From contig CABFPE010000038.1 of NCBI GenBank assembly GCA_900660155.1, positions 1,101,147 to 1,165,146 on the forward strand: 64,000 nucleotides of DNA. Direction: 5' to 3'. The translations under genes and the position numbers were made by a program. How positions within the stretch are numbered: position 1 is the first letter of the stretch; each line of letters starts with the position of its first letter. This DNA comes from Hofstenia miamia (Eukaryota > Xenacoelomorpha > Acoela > Hofsteniidae). Of this stretch, positions 36,601-45,580 are shown one piece after another. Under the pieces are notes generated by a model that was not told where the DNA came from, did no database searches, and saw only the letters and a list, made by a program, of their open reading frames with translations.

Positions 36601-39600
36601 AACCCTTATGGATGTTTTATTATTATTATTATTATCATGCAGAAATGAAAACCAACTATAATCCCAAAATATATATTGTATATATTATTTTTTAGTGTCT
36701 GAAGTTTCGTAGAGTATCACAAAGCTCTGCACTTGTAAACCAATTATCCTCAATTAGAGGTTTCTTCCTGTATTCAAATACGGCTTCATCAAATGTCGAG
36801 AAACACCGATTGTAGTAACATTCTGCTCAGCCTTATACGAGCCCTTTCCTATGTAAATTATGCCATTCAGGAAATAAAATGTTTCTGCACAACATAGCCA
36901 AAATATTTTGATGCCCAATTTTACACTGGCTTAGATAAAATGCGTTGTTTACATTTAACACGCCCGTGAAATTCTAGGAGTTGCTCATCTACAGTGAGAT
37001 ATGAACTGGGTTCATACACTTATCGTAACTTTAGGTTGAATTCTTCAAACAAATGGCGAATAGGAGCCAGAGGATCAATTTAATCACGTCAAAGCGGGTC
37101 ATCAAATCGCAGGACTGTAAAAATCTCCGTCTCGTCATTGTTGCTCTACAAAACAAGAATCCATCTCGTAATGACCACAACTCATCAATATTTTGGCCGA
37201 GCGGAATGCACCTAAAAATAATATAGGACTTCGAAAATTTACGAATACAAAATATTGTTGCTGTTACAATATGATAACAATAACTTATTTTTTTAATATC
37301 AAAATTTAAAATTTTGTGATCCATTTTCTTTAGTGATCGTGGATGTTGTAAATATTTGACCTGTAGAATAACTTTTGGTAGAAAAGCACTATCAAAAATT
37401 TCTAACGAAAAATCAATGAAAATTCAGATGTGATGACGTAATATTCCATGTTATATGCTAAAATTGAAATTAATCACAGCTTTCTATAGGACAATATATG
37501 TCAAAGATTTTTACTGTAATGAATGCAAATTTTTCATATCATATTGATACAATTACGACGTAAATATATGTAAATCATTGTTGATCAAAATAACATAAAT
37601 ATTTCACTTGAAAACGTACGACATGCAGGCGTGTACATTGAAAACTATTCTTTTTGCTCACCTAATAAAATAAGAATCCCAACAAATGTTTTCCATTCAA
37701 CTCTATCAGTTGAAAGAAACACTTTTCTTTTGGTTGGATTTGTTCTGTTCCTTTCATTTATAACCGCCTAACCTTGAAGATTTGTATACAGGACTACTTC
37801 GTCCAGAGTTTTACCAAAAAGAAGAGAATTGGTTTTCGTTCCGTTTTGGGATTTATACCTGGTGCAAGGCCTTTCAATATTTTGTTATGATTCCCGGCCA
37901 ACATTTTTTTGTTCATAATCCGACCAAACAAGACCCGATGGGGCCACAAAAGGACCAACATTTTGATGGGAAGCAGATGTTTCCCCTTCGTCTTCTTCTT
38001 CTGAATCAGATTCACTTCCACTGACCTTATGCAAAAATTTCGAATCCAATATATTATCATTCGAATCTGAAGAAGGAGAAAGTTCCTCTTCAATAGGGAA
38101 GGTAGGCTGAATAGACTCATTTGCAGCGTCATCAAAGACATCGGTATTGAAGGCTTCTTCATCCGAAAGATCATCCTGTTGGAATATCATAGGGATGGCA
38201 TTATTTTTACAGAGGCGGTTAAGACCACTCCTTGTATTAGGGGTTAAACTGGCAGTTGGTTATCAATAGTGAAAAACAAATGAATCAAAGCCCGCTGGAT
38301 GAGCCAATATAAAGGATTATTGCATTATTCTGCGATTTAGAGTTATCACATGATAAATTTAACAATGAGAAGCCTTTTCCTGCACCCACTAACATTTGCT
38401 TTTATTGAAACTTTTAATGACCTAGAAATGAAAATGCATGTTTCAAAATTGCACAGAAAATAGGAGGGTATCAAATACCCTGTTCGGGGTTCCAGGACCC
38501 AATTATTAATATCAAAATAACTATGACGAGTAACTTAAAACGGCTTTACACAATTAAAGAAAACAATATTTTAACAAAAATCAATGGATTTTAAAAAAAA
38601 CAGTTGATTAGTTTAGGATATACAATCCGTTGAAACTGTCACAAGGTATGACATACCCAAAAAACCGGACAACCGTTAACGACTGTAAATGTATTATTTG
38701 TTGTGATGTTGATGGTTTGATTTTTCTGCAGCATTCTTCTAATATGAGTCCATGCTATATTGCTGCAAGTGCTTGGATAAGTTTCCCTTATTTTTTGGCA
38801 CCTATTTTTTATAACTCTATTTGGCGGTAATCTCTTCACTTTTTTAATATCGAACTCTTGCAGGTGAGGGCATTGTGTAGATTGAAATCATGCTGATATT
38901 TAATTGGACAAGTTTCAAAGTTGCATAATTAGTTGCCACGTGATTGGTTAGTAGGCGACCATGTGTCTAGACTAGAGAGGTGCTAAAATAAACAAACAAA
39001 CAAATACTACAAACTATTAACTAACTACTAACTAAAGAATCTTATGTCATAGATAGCGCTTCAGAATATTAGTTGATATTATAAAGAACTTATTATTTAG
39101 CCACAATTTTTTAAATATTACATCTCTTAACGTTATAAAAGCACACCAAATTTCAGTCATTCAAAAGAGCAAAATATTTTGGCTTAAGAATTAAATTGTT
39201 TTCCCAATTTATACATTACAATAATCCTCGGATTGATACGAAAACAGTGTCCAAATATAAAAATGATTACGGTGAATAACATTCCCGTTTGCGTTCTACC
39301 TATTAAAAAAAGAATTATGAGAAAAGATGTAGACTGAAGCAATTTACAGCCATTTAAATTTTGCGTGACTTATATATATATATATATATATATATTATGT
39401 ATGTATGTATGTATGTCGTTTTAATTCCTGTACATTACAACACGTTGTAATGTAAAAAGGAATAGACAGTATTTTTATAGGAACCGCGGGCAAATTCCAG
39501 TTAATATATAATTGCTAGCACTATATATGAAAGATTTTTTGAAAATTACTGCATTGTACTTGGGCATAATTAATTTCCTTCGAGCTTGCATCCTTGAAAA

Positions 39601-42600
39601 TTGAAATTCATTATGTAACGGATGGCTGTTGTCATCTAAAATTTTATGAGTGATTGCATCAAACCTCTTCCTGAAATTTGTGTTTATTTGATTAATGTAC
39701 CAATTTTTATCCATTTTTGTTGTTTTTCCAAGTATCTGCAAAGGTTTTCTAAGCAGCTTTCGCTGACTTCTGGAAATAGCTGGTACCCAAACCTCTGATG
39801 CATATAAGTAAATTGGACATATATATGCTTCGAAAGCATATTTTTGTTTTTCTACACTTAAATGAGAAAGAAAGAAAGATAAGCACTTAATTTTATAATT
39901 AACCTTCTTCAGAATNTTCATCAAATTTAGAGAAACACCGATTGTAGTAACATTCTGCTCAGCTTTATACGAGTCCTTTCCTATGTAAATTATGCCATTC
40001 AGGAAATAAAATGTTTCTGCACAACATAGCCAAAATATTTTGATGCCAAATCCACCTGGTTTAGATGAAATGTATTGTTTTAATTTAACACGCCCGTGAA
40101 ATTCTAGGAGTTACTCATCTACAGTGAGATATGAACACTTGTCGTAACTTTAGGTTGAATTCTTCAAACAAATGGCGAATAGGAGCCAGAGGATCAATTT
40201 TATCACGTCGAAGCGGGTCAATAAATCGCAGGACTGACTTCAACTGTACAAATCTCCGTCTCGTCATTTTTGCTCTACAAAACAAGATTCTACCTCGTAA
40301 TGGCCACAACTCATCAATATTTCTTTTGGACTTCGAAAATTTCCGAATACAAAATATTGTTGCTGTTACAATATGATAACAATAACTTAAATGATTTTTT
40401 CAATATCAAAATTTAAAATTTTTTGATCCATTTTCTTTCGTGATCGTGGATGTTGTAAATATTTGACCTGTAGAATAACTTTTGGTAGAAAAGCACTATC
40501 GAAAATTTCTAACGAAAAATCAATGAAAATTCAGATGTGATGACGTAATATTCCATCTTATATGCTAAAATTGAAATTAATCACAGCTTTCTATGGGACA
40601 ATATATGTCAAAGGTTTTTACTGTAATGAATGCAAATTTTTGCATATCATATTGATACAATTACGACGTAAATATATGTAAATCATTATTGATCAAAATA
40701 CCAAATATTTCATTTGAAAACGTATGACATGCAGGCGTTTACATTGAAAACTATTCTTTTTGCCCACCTAATAAAATAAGAATCCCAACAAATGCTTCCA
40801 ATTCAACTCTATCAGTTGAAAGAAACACTTTTCTTCTGGTTGGATTTGTTCTGTTCCATTAATTTATAACCCGCCTACCTTGAAGATTTGTATACAAGAC
40901 TATTTCGTCCAGTTTTATCCAAAAGGATGAGAATTGTTTGTCTTTCAGTTTCGGGCTTTATACCTGGTGCAGGCCCTTTCGAGAATTAAATGATATTTCG
41001 TGATGATTCCCGGCCAACAGTTGTTGGTTCATAATCGTACCAAACACGACCGGATGGAGCCACAAAAGCACCAACATCTTGATGGGAAGCAGATGTTTCC
41101 CCTTTGTCTTCTTCTTCTGAATTAGATTCACTTCCACTGATCTCATGCAAAAATTCCGAATACAATATATTATCATTCGAATCTGAAGAAGGAGAAAGTT
41201 CATCTTCAATGGCGAAGGTACCCTGAATAGACTCATTTGCAGCGTCATCAAAGACATCGATATTGAAGTCTGCTTCATCCGACAGATCATCCTGTTGGAA
41301 TATCATAGTGATGGCATGATCTTTACAGAGACGCTTAAGACGACTCGTGATATTAGCGGTTAGACTGGCAGTTGGTTATCAATAGTGAAACACAAATGAG
41401 TCATAGCCAGCTGGATGAGCCAATATAAAGTATGATGCCATTATTCTGCGATTAAGAGTTATCACATGATAGATTAAACAATGAGAAGCCTCTTCCTGCA
41501 CCAACTAACAACATTTGCTTTTATTGAAACTTTTAATGACCTAGAAGTGAAAATGCATGTTTCAAAGTCGCACAGAACATAGGAGAGTATCACATACCCT
41601 GTTCGATGTTCCAGGACCAAATCATAAATATCAAAATAACTATGACGAGTATCTTAAAACGCCTTTACACAATTAAAGAAAACAATATTTCAGCAAAAAT
41701 CAATGTATTTCAAAAGAATCAGTGGATTAGTTTAGGATATACAATCCGTTGAACATGTCACAGGGTATGACATACCCAAAAAACCGGACAACCGTTAACG
41801 ACTGTAAATGTATTATTTGTTGTGATGTTGATGGTTTGATTTTTCTGCAGCATTCTTCTAATATGAGTCCATGCTATATTGCTGCAAGTGCTTGAATAGG
41901 TTTCCCTTATTTTTCGAAAACTAAATATTTCCCTTGTAAATGTTACAAATCTCTTCACTTTTTTAATATCGAACTCTTGCAGGTGAGGGCATTGTGTAGA
42001 TTGAAATCATGCTGATATTTAATTGGACAAGTTTCAAAGTTGCATAATTAGTTGCCACGTGATTGGTTAGTAGGCGACCATGTGTCTAGACTAGAGAGGT
42101 GCTAAAATCATCCAACCGAATATGCACGATGAATTTCCCCTGTTCAAATATTTCTGCCTATTTTTATATTATTTTAATTCAACATATATCATGTTGTTTT
42201 CAAAGATTTAAAATTGTTTTAAGATATTTTTTAAATATTGTTTCCTTAACTTTCAATAATTCAGGTAATTCATCCATTATTTTATCTAACAAAGACATTT
42301 TTAGTTTATTTAAAATATACTCGGCTTACCCAACTATGGTTTCCCATCTCCGTATACTACTGAAATTTAAAATTTAAAGTTTTGAGTTTCCATGAAATGA
42401 CATGGAACTCTTATTAATGCTTGCCATCTCATGCGATCGCATATGATTTCTCTCCTATTTTTTACTACTAATCTTCAATGATATAAACCTGATTTTGTGA
42501 AATTATTTCTTGTTAATATTTTGTAGTCGTCCTCTGGCTTCAAAAACAAATCCCATTTAATATACAAAAGACGTTGTATTTGTCTAACTAGATCCTGCTT

Positions 42601-43107
42601 TTCCATAACTCCCAAGATTCTTTAACCTTATAAGACCAATGTCTACTCACTTCCAATTTATAGAATTCACAAATTGCTTTTTTATTCACCAATTAGTACA
42701 TGTAACTAAGCATGTATGACAAAAAACAAACAGAATTTATTATTTCAGAAACAAATTGCAATTGCCATTGACACTTATATTACATGTCAGTTGAATGTTG
42801 TATGCAATGTATTTCCCGCATTTGCTTTCTAGCTGCGTGTTCAATTCTGCAAATGATGTCAAACCAAGATCCCAGCTATTTCACTTGTAAATAATATATC
42901 GGAGAATAGCAGTGTTGCAAATGATAATGCGGTTCTAGCTTGTATCAAATCCCTAAAACCTCTTATTTATTTACTATAGTTTAATGTTAATCTATGTTAT
43001 TTTAGATTCCCAATTTCCTTGGTTTTCTGTTGGGTTTGTTCCAAATTTATCTTATTTTCTTGTTCCGCCCTCGACGAATGTATAAACGAGTGCCTCAGAA
43101 TTTATAA
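23165..43107 (+). CDS. SWEET1: SWEET family sugar transporter (SLC50A1-like)
   Basis: Bidirectional uniporter for mono/disaccharides, built of two MtN3/saliva three-helix bundles joined by a linker helix, in plasma or endomembranes. There are six coding exons: 23165-23265, 23312-23386, 31193-31316, 32393-32548, 33711-33830 and 43006-43107. All borders are GT...AG in compatible phase and give 225 residues, the usual family length. Landmarks: ILTGLPLCAQI at the end of TM1, LFPFVAFFTNCVLWTKYGIL (TM2, with the split Asn59 codon restored exactly by joining exons 2 and 3), FGSPLAAV then RQVLETKSTETMSLP after TM5, and IPNFLGFLLGLFQIYLIFLF (TM7). The start is the first in-frame ATG at 23165; ATG 23174 is an alternative. 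Exon 4 may instead start at 32387 (two more codons). Intron 2 (7.8 kb) contains the whole FPGT gene. Intron 5 (9.2 kb) contains a duplicated piggyBac copy and a LINE piece. A 179-bp duplicate of the end of exon 4 follows it. Confidence 0.92.
23387..25361. other. SWEET intron 2, part upstream of FPGT
   Basis: No coding exon is seen. It contains (AT)n at 23644-23677, 23953-23974, 24374-24396 and 24597-24627, with the assembly gap between the last two. An acceptor (GTTTTTAG, 25353-25360) stands one base before the FPGT ATG, so an untranslated FPGT first exon and its promoter are expected in this stretch. Confidence 0.4.
24397..24585. other. Assembly gap (N run) inside an (AT)n microsatellite
   Basis: 189 N, with (AT)n on both sides (24374-24396 and 24597-24627). 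The true length is unknown. Confidence 0.95.
25362..30801 (+). CDS. FPGT: Fucose-1-phosphate guanylyltransferase (GDP-fucose pyrophosphorylase)
   Basis: Makes GDP-L-fucose from L-fucose-1-phosphate and GTP in the cytosolic salvage route. There are nine coding exons: 25362-25440, 25921-26133, 27527-27724, 27954-28114, 28516-28752, 28970-29083, 29139-29417, 29878-30060 and 30586-30801. They total 559 residues; the human protein is about 590. Match to the family: WWDVVCISACD near the N-terminus, the nucleotide-binding loop LLMHGGGYSGRLPQAS, GVFITGSDVFE (exons 3-4 joined), LATPSNLDVASSHGVF, ACHQFLHKKPK, YNHIGTLREY, the turn-rich PPCVLDNTHISAIG repeat region, and LWTLRLFKCCP near the C-terminus. 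Exon 6 (38 codons) is the least conserved and the least certain. Exon 2 could start 36 bases earlier in frame. Exon 5 has two candidate acceptors in a 40-bp duplication; only the second (28515) keeps the frame. The donor of exon 4 (GTCTGT) is weak. The whole gene lies in SWEET intron 2 on the same strand. Confidence 0.9.
26134..27526. other. FPGT intron 2
   Basis: 1.4 kb of AT-rich DNA between exons 2 and 3. I see no gene or clear transposon. GGAGGTAAC occurs at about 26266 and 26866, and its complement-like GTTACCTC at about 26699, without clear element borders. Confidence 0.35.
28474..28553 (+). repeat. Perfect 40-bp tandem duplication over the FPGT exon 5 acceptor
   Basis: Units 28474-28513 and 28514-28553 are identical. 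Each begins with AG followed by ACTGCTTGTCATCAATTTCT, so each carries a splice acceptor and the first 38 bases of the exon. The unit is not a multiple of three. From the second acceptor the exon reads TACHQFLHKKPK and stays open into the rest of the protein. From the first acceptor the frame meets TAA at 28539-28541. Confidence 0.9.
31317..32171. other. SWEET intron 3, first part
   Basis: AT-rich, with no coding signal or clear repeat before the short inverted-repeat element at 32172. Confidence 0.4.
32172..32332. mobile_element. pogo/Tigger-type MITE
   Basis: 161 bp. The left end is TAGTCAAATCTCATTACTAT and the right end, inverted, is CAGTCAAATCTCGCTACTAT. TA dinucleotides flank both ends (32170-32171 and 32333-32334). 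CAGTCAAA(T/C)CTC-type ends with a TA duplication are typical of pogo/Tigger relatives. Inside are repeated (A)GTGGCATAGTA(G/A)C(A/G)AGA units. The element ends only 54-60 bases before SWEET exon 4, in the zone where the branch point normally lies. Confidence 0.65.
32450..32808 (+). repeat. Perfect tandem duplication over the SWEET exon 4 donor (period 180)
   Basis: 32450-32628 is repeated without a difference at 32630-32808. Each unit holds the last 99 bases of exon 4, the GT donor and 80 bases of intron. In copy 2 the exon part is preceded by AG at 32622-32623. From 32624 to 32728 the frame NQ then RLGYGQHATTVKILGSM is open, phase 0 at both borders, 105 nt long, so copy 2 could be spliced in as an additional exon of 35 codons repeating the TM5 region. 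Confidence 0.92.
32809..33710. other. SWEET intron 4, last part
   Basis: There is a G-rich patch with repeated GGGACTGGGA-like words at 33080-33130 and a C/T-rich patch at 33420-33660. Broken frames in the latter (such as HLNLNLWSHPNLSKLG) may be LINE debris, but I cannot place them. Confidence 0.3.
33831..36396. other. SWEET intron 5, part before the piggyBac copy
   Basis: Mostly AT-rich. A 300-bp patch (about 35850-36165) is dense in AAAACCGAA/TTCGGTTTT words on both strands, which suggests a decayed inverted-repeat element, but no ends or target duplication were found. No exon is seen. Confidence 0.35.
36401..38675 (-). mobile_element. piggyBac-like transposon, copy 1
   Basis: The ends are perfect inverted CGGTTGTCCGG (36401-36411) and CCGGACAACCG (38665-38675), each next to TTAA (36397-36400 and 38676-38679), the piggyBac signature. 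Subterminal palindromes GGGTATGTCATACCC (36460-36474), GGGTATCAAATACCC (38466-38480) and GGTATGACATACCC (38645-38658) and a 15-bp tandem repeat GCTTAACAGCCACAA (36429-36458) lie inside the ends. A minus-strand transposase, broken and lacking its C-terminal part, fills 36690-38190. The element is 2,275 bp long and sits in SWEET intron 5. Confidence 0.85.
36690..38190 (-). pseudogene. piggyBac transposase (broken, C-terminal part missing)
   Basis: It starts at 38190 with an acidic N-terminus (MIFQQDDLSDEEAFNTDVFD onward, rich in Asp/Glu/Ser). Blocks of the DDE_Tnp_1_7 domain follow in shifting frames: ELWSLRDGFLFCRATMTRRR near 37180, YLTVDEQLLEFHGRVKCKQ near 36990 (first catalytic Asp), GIIYIGKGSYKAEQNVTT near 36850, and EDNWFTSAE near 36745 (second catalytic Asp). 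The block with the third catalytic Asp and the Cys-rich tail are absent; the coding match ends about 300 bases before the element's end. The frame is interrupted several times, so the copy cannot make a working enzyme. Confidence 0.75.
36785..38989 (+). repeat. 2.2-kb duplicated segment, copy A
   Basis: Most of the piggyBac element plus about 310 bases of DNA on its right matches 39917-42108 closely, in the same orientation. Both the right inverted repeat with TTAA and the flanking DNA (from CGACTGTAAATGTATTATTT on) are shared, so the duplication is younger than the insertion. One roughly 55-base stretch of the flank (about 38772-38828 against 41893-41946) differs strongly between copies. Confidence 0.85.
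39370..39915 (-). mobile_element. LINE fragment (3' end of ORF2)
   Basis: The minus-strand frame from 39915 to 39475 encodes about 145 residues such as LSHLSVEKQKYAFEAYICPI, YASEVWVPAISRSQRKLLRK and NFRKRFDAITHKILDDNSHP. This resembles the region after the reverse-transcriptase palm in non-LTR elements (...ISPILLYGSEVW...LEKVQ...). Downstream are a near-perfect 24-bp palindrome (39431-39454) and, on the minus strand, a (CATA)n tail (39396-39416), which fits a LINE 3' end. The 5' side is cut at the N at 39916. Confidence 0.6.
39431..39454. repeat. Palindrome at the LINE 3' end
   Basis: TACATTACAAC and GTTGTAATGTA are perfect 11-bp arms with a 2-nt spacer. It probably belongs to the 3' untranslated part of the LINE fragment. 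Confidence 0.6.
39916..39916. other. Single ambiguous base at the join of the duplicated segments
   Basis: The N sits exactly where similarity to copy A begins (39917) and where the LINE frame ends. This is what a contig join or consensus clash would look like. Confidence 0.9.
39917..41784 (-). mobile_element. piggyBac-like transposon, copy 2 (left end missing)
   Basis: It matches copy 1 from inside its left part to the right end CCGGACAACCG (41774-41784) with TTAA at 41785-41788. Transposase pieces on the minus strand include MIFQQDDLSDEADFNIDVFD (start at 41306) and MWPLRGRILFCRAKMTRRRF then DKIDPLAPIRHLFEEFN (40309-40115), the latter better kept than in copy 1. It lacks the left terminal repeat because the segment starts at the N. 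Confidence 0.8.
39917..42108 (+). repeat. 2.2-kb duplicated segment, copy B
   Basis: See copy A at 36785-38989. After 42108 the two copies diverge completely: copy A continues into AAACAAACAAACAAATAC and the LINE piece, copy B into the DNA leading to SWEET exon 6. Confidence 0.85.
42109..43005. other. End of SWEET intron 5
   Basis: AT-rich, with no repeat or coding signal recognised. It ends in TTATTTTAG before exon 6. Confidence 0.4.
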
Positions 43108-44839
43108 TACAATTCATGCATTGTGTTTTAATGTTTTCGTTTGTAAATTTACTATTTTTATTGTTATCCTTTGTATAATGCTCTTAGAACAACACAATAT
43201 TATAATGTTTCAAATTATTCATGTCAATTATATTTACTATTATATCAAGAAGATGGATCGATTTGCACTATTGCATTTTTCATTCACATTTTGTCATTTA
43301 ATAATTTTGCAATTTCATGCCCTTCGAAAGGTGGCAACTAAATTTATTTCTTTTTTGTATGGATCAAGCTATTGAAGTGCATGAAATATCAATTCAAATT
43401 TTTTCTGTGGTCCAACTCCATTTACTCATATTTAATTTAGTTTTTTAATAATTGAGCAACTAAAAGAAATTTTAGTGTGTTCATCTTCTATTTATTTTAT
43501 GTTTTTTTACATTTTGGAAAATAATTGTTAGTTCTCTTTAAGATGAATAGCAATAGTGTGAAAATACCTTTGACTAAAATACGTACTAAAATCTAACTTA
43601 ATTAGTAATCGGTTTCATTTCAAATTAATAGAAATTACACTAAAATATAGTTTCCAAAAACATTTTATTACACTGTCTCTGGGTATCAAGTTCTCTAAAT
43701 TATTGGTGACTTTGCCAAGGAATTATGATTTTCACAATCCTAATGCTCAAAAAGAACAATTAATCTATATTTGTTATTTAAAATAGTTATGAGGCATACA
43801 CGCAGTGGTAATTTTAATCGTTTTGAAATTCGCAATTGCGTTAGTCGATTAATATCTTTATATACGTATAGAAATTTAACAAAATAACATGAAAAAATAT
43901 TTTCTGAGAAATGTCAATGCTTTTCCACGGTAGCGTTTTTCAAAATAGTGTGATATTTCTTGGTAAAATACACCTTGGAATTTGTCCTAAAGTTGCAAAT
44001 TTTATATAAAGTCATCCCATATTTCTGTTTGAATTTTGAATCAAATAAACAAGTGACTACATTTTGCGTTTAATTAATCATCAATGTATTTTACCTGATT
44101 ATTAACATGCTTAAAAATTCCATTAATATAAAATTCTTTTGGTTTTCATTCGAAGAACTCCCAATTAACAGCTGTAACTTTGTTGCAAAAACTAGTTTAA
44201 GCTACGAAGCAAATAGTAGATTTTAAGAATAAGGTAGATGCGGAAATTTCTACCCAACCAAGTTCATCGGTTGTTTATGAAGCGATTTTTGAGGTCAGAG
44301 GACGTAGATTGTCCTGATGAAACATCTGATTTTTATGAGGCCCTCGTTTTCCAGTTTAGGATCTTTTCAATATTGAAGGTGGCGATGAAAAGTGGAATGT
44401 TTTCAACTAGGCTTTCTTAATTTCGCAACTAATAAACTAGAATTTTTTTCAAGAGCTGCAATTTTAAAAAGTAAATTTCGGACAGAACTTATGGGGCAAT
44501 CTAATACATACCAGTAGTATTCGTTTTTTGTGAAATATGAAATCTGCATGAAATAATTTAATAAATAGTCATTTCGTTTAAATGCAATCCTGTTGCTTAG
44601 TTATCGTCTAAACGGAGCTCATGTAACGTTCACAGGTACTGTAAATTTTAAAGTTTTGTTATAAGAAATTCAGTTTTCATTTTTTAATAATTTTCTCGTT
44701 ACCACGTGAATTACATTTGATATAATTATTATAGGTTGGACATTAGGCATAAAAACCTACGACATGTGAAATAAAACAAAATGAAGCAAACGTCAATTAA
44801 AACGAAACCATTAAATTTTACTCTTGCAAATATATATTT
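43108..44839. other. AT-rich intergenic DNA after SWEET
   Basis: I see no gene. A short broken frame near 44235-44330 (EISTQPSSSVVYEAIFEVRG) is coding-like but too short to assign. Confidence 0.35.
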
Positions 44840-45580
44840 AACTAGAATTGAGAAAAAGTTTACGTCAATTTCATTTACTATCAACGCTGTATGGATGATA
44901 TATTTGAATTAGTAAAAGATGAAGAAACTTCAGAAAGCATGCTTACAAAATTGAATTTAATTGACGAGAATATTCAATTTACAAAGCATATTGAAACTGA
45001 GAACAAATTTGATTTTTTGAATGTACAAATAACTAGAAAAGATGACAAATTTGAAACTGGAATCTATTATAGACCATAGACACAGGATTGTTATTGAACT
45101 ACAACTCAATTACGCCTTTCAATTTCAAAAAAATATCATTAATTAAATGACGTCTTCATCGAATATTTGACAATTGTAGCACATATAAATGTAGACCAAT
45201 TAATCAAGAAATAGGAAAACTTAAGATCGAATTAAAGAATCAATATCCAAATAATTTCATAGTTCAAATTTGAAATTGAAATCTATAATAAGCTAATACA
45301 CAGCTGAAACAAAAATATTACACAGGACATCACGATCAAGTTATTTAAAAAACATTGAGAGTATTTTCATAAAATTCTTGCAACCAAGTTTGAACACCGA
45401 AAGAGACTGTTTTTTAGAAGTTAAGCTTACCACTTTTTTAAAATTTAGAAAATTATAATTAATGTAAAATCTAGTAAACCGTTACAAAACTTTTCTGAAC
45501 TATCTCCAAATGAATTTGCACATCCTGTTTGTATAATCGACAACGAATTCATCAATCGATCATTTCGCCAATGAATAATC
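44840..45580 (+). mobile_element. Penelope-like retroelement fragment (fossil)
   Basis: A short reverse-transcriptase region can be seen: MDDIFELVKDEE followed by IQFTKHIETENKFDFLNVQI, the pattern of the (Y)xDD block and the I.FT.E.E....FLD..I stretch of Penelope-like reverse transcriptases. The copy is broken, with several interruptions, and looks old. No terminal repeats or GIY-YIG endonuclease region were recognised. Confidence 0.55.
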
